Source: Sediminicola sp035798135 (lineage in GTDB: Bacteria; Bacteroidota; Bacteroidia; Flavobacteriales; Flavobacteriaceae). From it: a stretch of DNA of 64,000 bases. The notes below the pieces were generated by a model that was not told the origin of the DNA, ran no database searches, and was given only the letters and a program-made list of their open reading frames with translations. The stretch is taken from NCBI GenBank assembly GCA_035798135.1, contig JAPFBR010000001.1, forward strand, positions 248,001-312,000, given 5' to 3'. The translations under genes were made by a program, and so were the position numbers. Shown in pieces: positions 1-8,060 of the stretch. The stretch's first letter is position 1. The number at the start of each line of letters is the position of its first letter.

Positions 1-233
1 GTCGCCTTGGGAGGTCTACCAATAAAATGGGTCTTGGCATACTTGGAACGGTCCAAAAATTTTCTAAGGGAAACCTCAAATTTTTTATTGGAAACCTCAT
101 TTGTTGGGTTTTTCATCCAAAAGAACACGGTGTGCACATAGTTGGGATCAAAATCTTGTCCAGTTCCCTTTTCCTGGGCACTACCCATAACAGTGGCCAT
201 TACAAAGCCCATCAACAATAGTATTTTTCTCAT
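1..233 (-). CDS. Dabb (stress-responsive A/B barrel) domain protein, 3' end cut off
   Basis: Only the first 77 codons are present; the gene runs off the left edge of the window. The protein begins with a signal peptide (hydrophobic residues 4-16, probable cleavage after GSAQ at about 20). It then shows the opening strand of a Dabb ferredoxin-like barrel, HTVFFWMKNP at residues 34-43. Dabb proteins are small dimeric alpha/beta barrels whose secreted Bacteroidota members have no known substrate. The start is the ATG at 231-233. The gene lies 11 bp after the DUF4230 gene on the same strand and could be its downstream operon partner. The family call rests on the short N-terminal motif only. Confidence 0.6.
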   Translation of the reverse strand, partial: MRKILLLMGFVMATVMGSAQEKGTGQDFDPNYVHTVFFWMKNPTNEVSNKKFEVSLRKFLDRSKYAKTHFIGRPPKA

Positions 234-244
234 ATAACTTTTCT

Positions 245-877
245 TTACTTTTGTTTACTTTCCAATATCTGTTTTTCACGATCGCTCATCTCCAAAGCAG
301 AATAATCCAAGCTCCAGCCAATGGTCTCTACAATTTTTTCGATCAGAAGAACGGCCTCCAAAGCTTCCTTTCTCGCAGAATCCATTAAGCCGCTTTCTGG
401 AATTTTCTCCCTGATGTGCTTTTTCGCCTCCTGGTTCAAAGTGGTAAGGTCATCTGGAGAAAAAGAATTGAACAGGCCATTTTTGATATCATAAAATTGC
501 AGATCGGCCTCTATGGACAATATTTCCGGTTGCGGAAAATTGATCAATATTATCTTTCTCTTCTGTATATCCGCATGCATCTTCACCTTTTTAAGATCAT
601 ATCCAATATGTGCTTTTGCATTTATAACGATCAAGGCTTTCTTTTTGCCGCTCCAAAGGCTCTTAAAACCTCCTTTTGTATTTTCATACCTATAGATTTC
701 CGCAAATTCCCCTTCAACGGAAACCAGCCTACACACACTTTTGATCTTGTCCAAAAGCACGATGGATTGATGCTCGGTCAGGTCTTTTCGTTTCTTCTTC
801 CAGAAATAGGAAAATCCCCAATAGGTTGCTATGGTTCCTAAAACCAGACCAAAAAATATTTCGAATATATCACCCAT
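245..877 (-). CDS. DUF4230 domain protein, membrane-anchored
   Basis: This 210-residue protein has one N-terminal membrane segment (about residues 4-25) followed by basic residues (WKKKRK), so the rest probably faces the cytoplasm or is tethered to the membrane. The body matches DUF4230, a family of unknown function found in many Bacteroidota and Firmicutes: the stretches LVSVEGEFAEIY, KKALIVINAKAHIGYD and FPQPEILSIEADLQFYD are typical. A charged helical tail follows. It starts with ATG and lies 88 bp after the cyclase gene on the same strand, so it may belong to the ruvC-hemW-cyclase run or have its own promoter. No function can be inferred beyond the family. Confidence 0.75.
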   Translation of the reverse strand: MGDIFEIFFGLVLGTIATYWGFSYFWKKKRKDLTEHQSIVLLDKIKSVCRLVSVEGEFAEIYRYENTKGGFKSLWSGKKKALIVINAKAHIGYDLKKVKMHADIQKRKIILINFPQPEILSIEADLQFYDIKNGLFNSFSPDDLTTLNQEAKKHIREKIPESGLMDSARKEALEAVLLIEKIVETIGWSLDYSALEMSDREKQILESKQK

Positions 878-965
878 TTGTTCTGTCTTTTGTCCCTACA
901 GGATCTTTATTTTCACCTAAGCAACCTCTTACTCTATAGACCTACTTAACTTCAAATTAGACCCA

Positions 966-1715
966 CTAATCCATAATCTTATAGAGCACTGGCCTACTTG
1001 GGCTGGCATCATTTTCAAATGGTGCTATCTGTAGGTTTAGAAAATATTTCCCATCCTGTATTGTATTCGCCACAAAAATGAATTCTGTAATGGTAGCTTT
1101 ATGCCTAATAGTGCCCTTAACATTCCAAAAGGCTTTGTGCGCCAATAGTGCCCCATTATCTTTTTCTTTATCCACAGAGGGCAAATCTATCAGCAAATGC
1201 TCCACCCCGCTTTCCACAAGAAATTCAGCCGCATCTTGCAGTAAGTAGGGCGGATTGGTGTTTGAATACTGCCTAGAGAGCTTATCCGACAAATTTGGTA
1301 GGGTCCGGATGATTACAGCCTGTCTTCTTTTATTCCCAAGAGCGTACTTCAGTTGTTTCTTGGAAATAACAAAATCCCCTTTTTGTTTTTCTGGCGCTAT
1401 GGTGATCACTTCCGCCATATAGAAAAATTGATCAAAACTTTTGTTGACAGAATGGAATTCCTCCGTAATATGCCCTACACACTCGGTATGTGTACCATGG
1501 GCATGTGGATTAAATGAAATATCATTGAAATTGGTTGAAGCACCTTCGGTTATCTTCCCTACGAAATCACCTTCGGCATGCGGGACTATTTTTGGAGGCC
1601 CAACATACCAAGCATTTACATTGGAAGCATTCCCCCGTAGTGGAATGGAAATATCCAATGGGCTTGAAAGATCTATATTGTAATTTTTGGTGTTGTATGT
1701 GATTTTAGCTCTCAA
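966..1715 (-). CDS. cyclase family protein (kynurenine formamidase-like metal hydrolase)
   Basis: The 249-residue product carries the cyclase/arylformamidase metal-binding motif as HAHGTHTE at residues 71-78 (canonical HxGTHxD/E). Family members are Zn- or Mn-dependent amidohydrolases such as kynurenine formamidase, but many remain uncharacterised and no tryptophan-degradation genes lie nearby. The C-terminal LLIDLPSVDKEKDNG segment is the usual second family block. The start is TTG at 1713-1715; no in-frame ATG or GTG fits better. It begins 15 bp after the hemW stop, so it is very probably co-transcribed with hemW. The substrate is unknown. Confidence 0.8.
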   Translation of the reverse strand: MRAKITYNTKNYNIDLSSPLDISIPLRGNASNVNAWYVGPPKIVPHAEGDFVGKITEGASTNFNDISFNPHAHGTHTECVGHITEEFHSVNKSFDQFFYMAEVITIAPEKQKGDFVISKKQLKYALGNKRRQAVIIRTLPNLSDKLSRQYSNTNPPYLLQDAAEFLVESGVEHLLIDLPSVDKEKDNGALLAHKAFWNVKGTIRHKATITEFIFVANTIQDGKYFLNLQIAPFENDASPSRPVLYKIMD

Positions 1716-1730
1716 AAAAACGTTTTTTTA

Positions 1731-2864
1731 TTATTCTAAATTAAGAAGAAACAGGTCACTGGCAATCCCATCGCTCAAAAACTTGCCCTTTTTGGACACC
1801 AAAAGGGTGTCCCCATCCAAAAACAACAGCTGTTCCTGAATATGTTTTTCTGCTTGTTGAAGGATATAGGTATGGTAACGATCCCCAAATTCGGTTTTGA
1901 TACGATTCAAGGATACCCCCCAAATGGTGCGAAGGCCGGTCATCACATATTCGTTATAAGTATCGGTAGTGCTCAAAATTTCTACCTCCATAGGGAGTAC
2001 TTCCTCTTGGATCGATTTTATGTATTTGGGATTGTTGGCTATATTCCATCCTCTACGCTGCCCGTCAAAGGAGTGGGCAGACGGACCTATCCCCATATAC
2101 TTTTTACCTTGCCAATACGCAGTATTGTTTTTGGAATAATATCCAGGCTTGCCAAAATTGGAGATTTCATAATTATCAAAGCCCGCATTGGAAAGGGTCG
2201 TGGTCAAAATAGTATATTGTTCCTGTGCCACCTCATCATCTACCGGTGGAACCAACCCTTGTTCAATAAACTTTTTTAGGGCCGTTTTGGGTTCTACCGT
2301 TAGGGCATAACTGGAGATATGGGGAATGTGGTACGATAATGCTTTTTCTATATTCTGCAACCATCGTTCATTGGACATTTGGGGTATTCCATAAATGAGG
2401 TCAATGGAGATATTGTCGAAATATTTGGAAGCCTCCCCAATACAGGTTTCTGCCTCCTTAGCATTATGTGCCCTATTCATCATCTTTAAATCGGCCTCAA
2501 AAAATGACTGGATCCCAATACTTAGCCTATTAATGGGGGAATCGGCCAATTCTTTGATTTTTGAATTGTTTAGGTCATCGGGATTGGCCTCCAAAGTTAT
2601 CTCCGGGCTTTCCGACACCTTATAATTCACATATACTGTTTCTATTATTGCATTGATTTCAGGTGTGTTCAAGACCGATGGTGTTCCTCCACCAAAATAA
2701 ATAGTGCCCACAGTTTCACCCTTAAACTCATCTTTGCGCAGTTCCAGCTCCTTCTGCAATGCCCTGATCATGGCTTCCTTCTTTCCCATACTAGTGGAGA
2801 AATGGAAATCACAATAATGACATGCTTGTTTACAAAAAGGGATATGAATATATATTCCGCTCAT
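1731..2864 (-). CDS. hemW: radical SAM heme chaperone HemW (coproporphyrinogen III oxidase-like)
   Basis: HemW is a radical SAM protein that binds heme and is thought to deliver it to respiratory enzymes; it is often mis-annotated as HemN. The 377-residue product starts MSGIYIHIPF and has the [4Fe-4S]/SAM motif CKQACHYC (Cys 11, 15, 18) and the SAM-binding GGGTPS at 58-63. The C-terminal half is the usual HemN_C domain. I chose the ATG at 2862-2864: the upstream in-frame TTG (2874-2876) lies inside a 7-bp tandem repeat that directly abuts the start codon (separate entry), so the repeat lies in the leader, not the protein. It sits downstream of ruvC (129-bp gap) and upstream of the cyclase (15-bp gap). 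Confidence 0.9.
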   Translation of the reverse strand: MSGIYIHIPFCKQACHYCDFHFSTSMGKKEAMIRALQKELELRKDEFKGETVGTIYFGGGTPSVLNTPEINAIIETVYVNYKVSESPEITLEANPDDLNNSKIKELADSPINRLSIGIQSFFEADLKMMNRAHNAKEAETCIGEASKYFDNISIDLIYGIPQMSNERWLQNIEKALSYHIPHISSYALTVEPKTALKKFIEQGLVPPVDDEVAQEQYTILTTTLSNAGFDNYEISNFGKPGYYSKNNTAYWQGKKYMGIGPSAHSFDGQRRGWNIANNPKYIKSIQEEVLPMEVEILSTTDTYNEYVMTGLRTIWGVSLNRIKTEFGDRYHTYILQQAEKHIQEQLLFLDGDTLLVSKKGKFLSDGIASDLFLLNLE

Positions 2865-2866
2865 TT

Positions 2867-2908
2867 CAATTAGCAATTAGCAATTAGCAATTAGCAATTA
2901 GCAATTAG
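2867..2908 (-). repeat. 6 perfect tandem copies of a 7-bp unit (CTAATTG) in the hemW leader
   Basis: Six uninterrupted copies of the heptamer CAATTAG (plus strand; CTAATTG in the hemW sense) run from 2867 to 2908, followed by a partial copy. The array ends two bases before the hemW ATG, so it occupies exactly the ribosome-binding and spacer region. Each unit contains a potential TTG start codon in a changing frame and a TAA triplet. Changes in copy number by slipped-strand replication would move promoter or ribosome-binding elements in 7-bp steps. Repeat structure is directly visible; any regulatory role is inference. Confidence 0.95.
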
Positions 2909-2993
2909 CAAAAATCACTATTAGTTGTTACAACCAATTCTTGAAGTTTTAAGTCTTCTTCTTGGATATTAATATACGTTTTGGATAATTGTT

Positions 2994-3551
2994 TTACTGT
3001 TTCTTGATCTTACTGGCATTCTGTTTTACAAAAGCATCCCAGCCTGTATAATTTTTACCGATCTCAATCCTGCCCTCATTATAAAAATGGCACACGGCAG
3101 CTGCAAGTCCGTCCGTACTGTCCAAATTTTTGGGGAGGGATTTCAAACCCAGGGTGCTTTGTAGCATTCGGGCAACTTGTTCCTTGCTGGCATTTCCATT
3201 TCCGGTAATCGCCATTTTAATTTTTTTTGGAAGGTATTCGGTAATGGGAATCTGTCTGGAAAGTCCGGCCGCCATGGCTACCCCTTGGGCCCTACCCAAT
3301 TTGAGCATGGATTGTACATTTTTACCAAAAAAGGGTGCCTCAATGGCAATTTCATCGGGATGGTAGGTATCTATGAGTTCTATGGTGCGTTCAAAAATAA
3401 GTTTTAGTTTTATATAGGGGTCTTTATACTTTTGAAGCAAAAGCTCGTTCATCTGTAGGAACTCCATCTTTTTGTTAACCACCTTGATCAGGCCAAAACC
3501 CATAATAGTGGTTCCAGGGTCTATCCCCAATATAATTCTCTCGTTCGCCAA
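2994..3551 (-). CDS. ruvC: crossover junction endodeoxyribonuclease RuvC
   Basis: RuvC resolves Holliday junctions in homologous recombination together with RuvAB. The 185-residue protein has the RNase H-like fold signature: LGIDPGTT with catalytic Asp 11, AIEAPFF with Glu 71, and the C-terminal STDGLAAAVCH acidic motif near residue 145. Length is normal for the family. The start is TTG (3549-3551), five bases after the stop of the preceding lipoprotein gene; homologues start at the same point relative to the RIILGIDPGTT motif, so I keep it despite the rare codon. ruvA and ruvB are not in the window. It is probably transcribed with the upstream lipoprotein and downstream hemW. Confidence 0.95.
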   Translation of the reverse strand: MANERIILGIDPGTTIMGFGLIKVVNKKMEFLQMNELLLQKYKDPYIKLKLIFERTIELIDTYHPDEIAIEAPFFGKNVQSMLKLGRAQGVAMAAGLSRQIPITEYLPKKIKMAITGNGNASKEQVARMLQSTLGLKSLPKNLDSTDGLAAAVCHFYNEGRIEIGKNYTGWDAFVKQNASKIKKQ

Positions 3552-3556
3552 AAATT

Positions 3557-4033
3557 TTATTTTGTGTTTAATACAATGGGTATCCTAAATTTTGCACTTA
3601 CCGGAATACCTCTTTTTAATGCCGGTGCCACTGGCGGTAGAGTCATCAAGCTTCTGGTGATGATAATTTCAAATTCGGGAATTTGATCGTCCACCCTGGC
3701 ATTTTTGTCCATATGCAGTAAAGAAATGTTCCCCATCTTATCAATTTTAAAATCGATGTGAACGGTGTCGTTTACATCGCCCTCCAACTCGTATTCAAAT
3801 TGATGTAAGGTCGCCGAAAAATGCCCGATAAAAGTAGCTTCGAAACACTGTTTCTGGCTTGCCAAACTAGCCACTTCATCGCAATTATCGAAAAGTGGGT
3901 ATTGGTCCACCCCGTTCCAATCTATGGTTTGCATTTCCTGATCCACCAGTCTTTGGGTCCTGACCTCCTTGGAAGGAAACCAGTCGCAAGAGGTCAAGAT
4001 ACACAAAAGGCATAAAATTCCATACTTACGCAT
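3557..4033 (-). CDS. lipoprotein with TonB C-terminal-like domain
   Basis: The 158-residue product (from the ATG at 4031-4033) begins with a lipoprotein signal, MRKYGILCLLCILTSC, with the lipidated Cys at residue 16. The remaining sequence resembles the C-terminal domain of the energy-transducer TonB family, with VHIDFKIDKMGNISLL followed by LPPVAPALKRGIPVSAKFRIPI. Unlike true TonB it lacks a membrane anchor with a proline-rich spacer, so it probably sits on a membrane face as a lipoprotein rather than energising transporters. The upstream in-frame TTG was rejected because the signal peptide begins cleanly at this ATG. Its stop lies five bases before ruvC, indicating one transcript. Role unknown. 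Confidence 0.7.
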   Translation of the reverse strand: MRKYGILCLLCILTSCDWFPSKEVRTQRLVDQEMQTIDWNGVDQYPLFDNCDEVASLASQKQCFEATFIGHFSATLHQFEYELEGDVNDTVHIDFKIDKMGNISLLHMDKNARVDDQIPEFEIIITRSLMTLPPVAPALKRGIPVSAKFRIPIVLNTK

Positions 4034-4136
4034 GTATATCAAATTCTTTGTGGAAAATTACAATTTTTTAGGCACGTGGCGGTTATATTCCATCACCTAT
4101 CCTCCTTAACCCATATCTGGCCAATTCAACAATCTC

Positions 4137-5279
4137 CTATTCCTGATTTTTTTGGTGCCGAAAAAGCAATTGGGAAAAGGGGATTAGCATTAATCCTGCA
4201 ATAATAAAAAGGATAAAAGATATCCTTAGGTCAAAGGCATGGGCCAAGTATCCAATTAGGGGAGGCCCAATGAACATACCCAATATTCCATAAGTCCCAA
4301 TGATGGAAATCACCATACCCGCGGAATATTTCTTGGAAGTTCCCGCCAAGGTCATGGTCATCGGAAAAATGGATGCCGCGCCAAATCCTACAATGCAAAA
4401 CCCTATCATGGCAGGCCAGAAGAAAGGAAATACAATAATTATAAAAACTCCAGACGAAATCAATAATGCACTTAGCAAATAGGTTTTTTCAACACCTAGG
4501 CGATCTATTATATAATCTGATAGGAACCTTGAAAGCGCCATAAAAATCATAAACACTAGATATCCCAAGGTGAACACTTCTACCTGTATTACCTCCTTGA
4601 AATAAACCCCACTCCAATCGTACATTCCCCCTTCACATAAGGCGGCCAAAAAAATTAGGATGCCCAAATTCAGTATGAATGGATCGGGTTTCCCTATGAT
4701 CAATTTATTGCCATGTGGCGATCTATCATTTCTCAATAACAACTTAAAAGCCATGATTGCCACCAACAATACTATCAGGGATACCGCAAGTAAATGAACG
4801 GCCATGGAAACTTGAAGTTTTACCATAAGGGAAGAAAAGCCTACCCCTGCTATCCCGCCAGTACTCCAAATACCATGGAAACTACCGTTAATTTTCCTAT
4901 TGAACAGTTTTTGTAGGGTAATGGCCTGGGTATTTATGGCGATGTTTAGAATGCGCATGCTAAAGGAGAATAAACAAATGGCAGCCACCAACATAAAGGG
5001 GGTTTTTGCCAAACCTATGGCGGTAAGTCCCAAACTAAAAAAAAAGAAAGATGCCATTAACGGTATCCTGCTATCAAATCGGGATACCAACCATCCAGAA
5101 ATAGGCAATCCCACCAAGGAACTTATGGGCATGGCCAATAAAAGACTGCCCAATTCCGCTTCATTAAAATTAAAAACCGTTTTAATGGTAGGGATACGAG
5201 AAGCCCAGGACGCAAAGCAGAAGCCCGAGAGAAAAAAATAAATACTTAAGGTAATCCGCTGTTTGCTCTTTTCATCCAT
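4137..5279 (-). CDS. MFS transporter, YbjJ-like
   Basis: The protein (380 residues from the ATG at 5277-5279) is a 12-helix major facilitator carrier. The first helix region FFLSGFCFASWASRIPTIK and the loop GWLVSRFDSRIP match the YbjJ-type subgroup, whose substrates are mostly unknown. The upstream codons that would extend it to 5351 encode an extra hydrophobic stretch not found in the family, so I take the shorter form. It sits between the APC-type transporter and the lipoprotein-ruvC run with gaps of about 100 bp on each side, so it may be transcribed alone. Substrate cannot be inferred from sequence. Confidence 0.8.
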   Translation of the reverse strand: MDEKSKQRITLSIYFFLSGFCFASWASRIPTIKTVFNFNEAELGSLLLAMPISSLVGLPISGWLVSRFDSRIPLMASFFFFSLGLTAIGLAKTPFMLVAAICLFSFSMRILNIAINTQAITLQKLFNRKINGSFHGIWSTGGIAGVGFSSLMVKLQVSMAVHLLAVSLIVLLVAIMAFKLLLRNDRSPHGNKLIIGKPDPFILNLGILIFLAALCEGGMYDWSGVYFKEVIQVEVFTLGYLVFMIFMALSRFLSDYIIDRLGVEKTYLLSALLISSGVFIIIVFPFFWPAMIGFCIVGFGAASIFPMTMTLAGTSKKYSAGMVISIIGTYGILGMFIGPPLIGYLAHAFDLRISFILFIIAGLMLIPFSQLLFRHQKNQE

Positions 5280-5379
5280 TCCTGTCACAAAAAATGCAAA
5301 TATCGCCAAGTATATTCGAATAAACAGATTTCTCGCGCACCTATATATCAAAAATGATCATGGTTCTTAGCTTTAATTG

Positions 5380-7614
5380 CTACGTAATAAACTTTGAGGT
5401 TAACGTATTCACGAAAAGAATATTCCCCACCTTATCATAGCCTTCGAACATTTCGATTCCCTTGTCCGATTTTATCATGCCCTCGTGAAAGCCTAAAAGG
5501 GTTAAATCGGCATCCACGGAAAATTCGTTCACCAATTCCTTCCGATCTACGCCTTCGTCCGTTGCTATGACCCGTATGTTTTTTGCGGAAATGGGCAAAC
5601 GGCCACTCGATGTAAGTTGAATGAGGTATTCTTCCTCTTGTTTTAAATTCTCCTTTGGAAAGGTGGCGAATATTTTAATCTGTCCCTTTTTCCAATCAGG
5701 GTGCCCCAAAATAATATAGGACAATAAAATCATGAGATTTGCATTCTCGTAATCCTGTTTTTGTATCCAGACATGAATGTCTTTTTTATATCCAAATCCC
5801 TTATCCGAACTTGCCAAAATACACAGATCATATTTGGCCGTTTTTAATACGCTGTAATTATCCACAATAGTGGAAAGCCAATCTATTTCACCCCTTTTAT
5901 ATTCAAAAAGCATCATATTGTTGGGCTGCCCTGAAATTCCGGGTTGCTGTATGGCCTGTATGATTGCCCCTGTATTGGACGGGGATATCAACGTTTCCAA
6001 ATAAACGTTGGATTTACTGTTGGAAGCTATGGTTATCAGTTTTTTCAACTTTTCCTCAGCCATCAATTTGGACTCTTTGGAGAAATAGGCCTTTTCAAAA
6101 TGGATATAGGTGCCAAATCCATACCGATAAGAAATCCATTTCATCATTTCCAAAGCGCTGTATCTCTCAAAACTGTCCTTGGAGAGACAAAGTACGGCAG
6201 GACGCCAATCCTCTTCTTCCTTTACCTTTTCAGATTTTTGAAGAAACACTTGAATTGTTCTACTGAATTGATGGATAACCCCTTGAAAAATATTGGCCAT
6301 CCCCTTTTCGGTATCGCTTTTTAAGGAAATGTAAAAATATAGTACCACCATTAAGAGTATTGCTGCAAAGGCATATGGCGTATTTATTTTGAACATCAAA
6401 TAGATACACATGATAGCCCCTAAAAGGGATAGGTACCATTTTGATTTAAACGATGGTCTATAGGAAGGATCGGCCGCAAAATGCTGCATAAAGGAAATAA
6501 GACAGAGCGAGCCATAGGTCACCATAAAAAACATGGATATAATTTCAGCCACGGCGTTCACATCACCCATTAAAACAAAAATCAAGGCAATCCCACTGGT
6601 TAGTATGGTGGCATTTCTTGGCTCGTTATTTTTCTTGGTCCCTTTGGAGACCCAAAAATTGGCAAACCTGCTATGGAAGACCTTATCCCCTCCAATGGCC
6701 TGCAAGGTCCTAGGCGCCACCATAAAGGAGCCTAGGGCAGAAGAGATGGTAGCTGCCGCAAGTCCAATGGGGATTATAGGGCCCCATAGTGCTATTTTAC
6801 CCATGACCAGTTGGTCATTTACAAGATCGGCAGGACTTGCCGAACTGGCTAGTTTGTATGCAATAAACACATAGATTACCATCCCTATTAGGGTTGCGGC
6901 CAAGGTACCCATAGGAATCGATTTTTTAGGATCCTTCAAATCCCCTGACAACCCCACCCCTGCGGTCATTCCGGTAAATGCCGGGAAAATAATCGCAAAA
7001 ACATAAAAGAACCCTTGGTTGGAGGTGACCCCTTTAAAGATCAAGGTACTGTCAAAAACATCTGAATATTCAGTGGAACCCATAAAAAATAGGACAAGGG
7101 AAATGGCAAGAATAGCAACCACCACATAAAGCGCCTTCATCCCCATATCGGCTCCTTTGGTTACCATGAGCCAAATTAACACCAACAATGCAGGAATACT
7201 GAACAACCTATTGTCATAGAGCTCATAGCCAAACTCGCTTAGCACCCATGGCTTAATAGCCTCAAAAGCTTCAGCAAATGCTATGATATAAAAAGCTACA
7301 CTTATGGCCTGTGATAAATAAAGGGCCAGGCCGATAGCAGCCCCAATATTGACACCAAAAGACCGTGAAATGATAAAGTATTCACCTCCTCCTTCCACTT
7401 TTTGATTGGTCGCAATTTCTGCCAAGGCCATGGCTGTGGGAATCGTTACCATATGACCAATTAGGATGATCATCAAGGTACCGGCAAAGCCAACAGATCC
7501 AACGGCAAAGCCAAATCTCAAGAACATCACTGCCCCCAAAATTGTTGAGATAGCTGTCAAAAACACTGGAAGTGTACCAAAATTGGCTTTAGCGGAGGCA
7601 AGGGTTTTACTCAT
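5380..7614 (-). CDS. APC-superfamily transporter with cytoplasmic C-terminal domain (SLC12/cation-chloride cotransporter-like)
   Basis: This 744-residue protein has about 12 membrane helices in its first 440 residues, beginning with the unwound-helix motif STILGAVMFLRFGFAVGSVG, close to the TM1 motif of SLC12-type cation-chloride cotransporters and amino-acid permeases. The segment GMTAGVGLSGDLKDPKKSIPMGT is likewise typical of the SLC12 group. About 300 cytoplasmic residues follow, with a Usp-like alternation of strands and helices, as in eukaryotic SLC12 proteins. It could move ions or amino acids; sequence alone does not decide. A 15-bp palindrome (7634-7648) lies just upstream of the ATG and could be an operator. 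Confidence 0.75.
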   Translation of the reverse strand: MSKTLASAKANFGTLPVFLTAISTILGAVMFLRFGFAVGSVGFAGTLMIILIGHMVTIPTAMALAEIATNQKVEGGGEYFIISRSFGVNIGAAIGLALYLSQAISVAFYIIAFAEAFEAIKPWVLSEFGYELYDNRLFSIPALLVLIWLMVTKGADMGMKALYVVVAILAISLVLFFMGSTEYSDVFDSTLIFKGVTSNQGFFYVFAIIFPAFTGMTAGVGLSGDLKDPKKSIPMGTLAATLIGMVIYVFIAYKLASSASPADLVNDQLVMGKIALWGPIIPIGLAAATISSALGSFMVAPRTLQAIGGDKVFHSRFANFWVSKGTKKNNEPRNATILTSGIALIFVLMGDVNAVAEIISMFFMVTYGSLCLISFMQHFAADPSYRPSFKSKWYLSLLGAIMCIYLMFKINTPYAFAAILLMVVLYFYISLKSDTEKGMANIFQGVIHQFSRTIQVFLQKSEKVKEEEDWRPAVLCLSKDSFERYSALEMMKWISYRYGFGTYIHFEKAYFSKESKLMAEEKLKKLITIASNSKSNVYLETLISPSNTGAIIQAIQQPGISGQPNNMMLFEYKRGEIDWLSTIVDNYSVLKTAKYDLCILASSDKGFGYKKDIHVWIQKQDYENANLMILLSYIILGHPDWKKGQIKIFATFPKENLKQEEEYLIQLTSSGRLPISAKNIRVIATDEGVDRKELVNEFSVDADLTLLGFHEGMIKSDKGIEMFEGYDKVGNILFVNTLTSKFIT

Positions 7615-7633
7615 GGTCCAATGTATTAGATGG

Positions 7634-7648
7634 CTTATTTCAAATAAG
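7634..7648. promoter_or_regulatory. 15-bp palindrome upstream of the APC-type transporter
   Basis: CTTATTT and AAATAAG flank a single base, giving a perfect 7+1+7 inverted repeat 20 bp upstream of the transporter ATG (minus strand). It is AT-rich, so it may be chance, but the position between promoter and start would suit an operator. No regulator gene lies next to it. Confidence 0.3.
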
Positions 7649-7809
7649 GTACATAATATTCAGAACATTTGTATGAAACGGACTTATAATATCCTCTTTC
7701 CCAGATCTTAACCTCACATTATCAATGTTCAATCATTAGAATTAGAGCGCGAACAAAATATGGTGGAATATTTAATAGCTTGATACCTTCAATACGAAGT
7801 AGGTAGCCT

Positions 7810-7844
7810 AAAAAAACAAAAGCCCCACATTTCTGTGAGGCTTT
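7810..7844 (-). terminator. intrinsic terminator of tRNA-Leu
   Basis: On the minus strand AAAGCCTCACA pairs with TGTGGGGCTTT (10 of 11 Watson-Crick pairs plus one G-U) around a 5-base loop, followed by TTTTGTTTTTTT. The hairpin begins one base after the 3' end of the tRNA, so it ends the tRNA transcript. Confidence 0.85.
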
Positions 7845-7845
7845 G

Positions 7846-7926
7846 TACCTTGGGTGGGAATCGAACCCACACGTCAAAGACACTGGATTTTGAATCCAGC
7901 GCGTCTACCAATTCCGCCACCAAGGC
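7846..7926 (-). tRNA. tRNA-Leu (anticodon CAA)
   Basis: The minus strand folds as a class II tRNA: acceptor GCCTTGG/CCAAGGT, D-arm GGCGGAATTGGTAGACGC, anticodon stem CTGGA/TCCAG enclosing the loop TTCAAAA with anticodon CAA, a long variable arm, and the T-arm GTGGGTTCGATTCCCAC. The discriminator base is A and CCA is not encoded. It reads UUG leucine codons, which are frequent in this genome's proteins. A spurious reading frame on the opposite strand runs through it into prs and was discarded. Confidence 0.97.
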
Positions 7927-8011
7927 TGATTTTGGACTGCAAAAATAGAAATTATTTTCATTTTCCCATAAAAAAAATCAATATTTATATCTCCTCAACA
8001 CAATTAATTTC

Positions 8012-8019
8012 TAAATTTG
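8012..8019 (+). promoter_or_regulatory. -7 promoter element TAAATTTG upstream of prs
   Basis: A perfect match to the Bacteroidota sigma-A -7 consensus TAnnTTTG lies 41 bp before the prs ATG. No TTG is seen at the expected -33 distance, so only the -7 half is supported. Transcription would begin around 8026. Confidence 0.5.
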
Positions 8020-8060
8020 CACCTCGTTTGATAAAACCATTGAAAATAAACACTTTAAGC

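Noticed and set aside
7854..8060. Upstream extension of the prs frame to 7854
   Set aside because: The frame runs through the tRNA-Leu gene on the other strand and encodes no conserved residues; prs starts at the ATG 8061.
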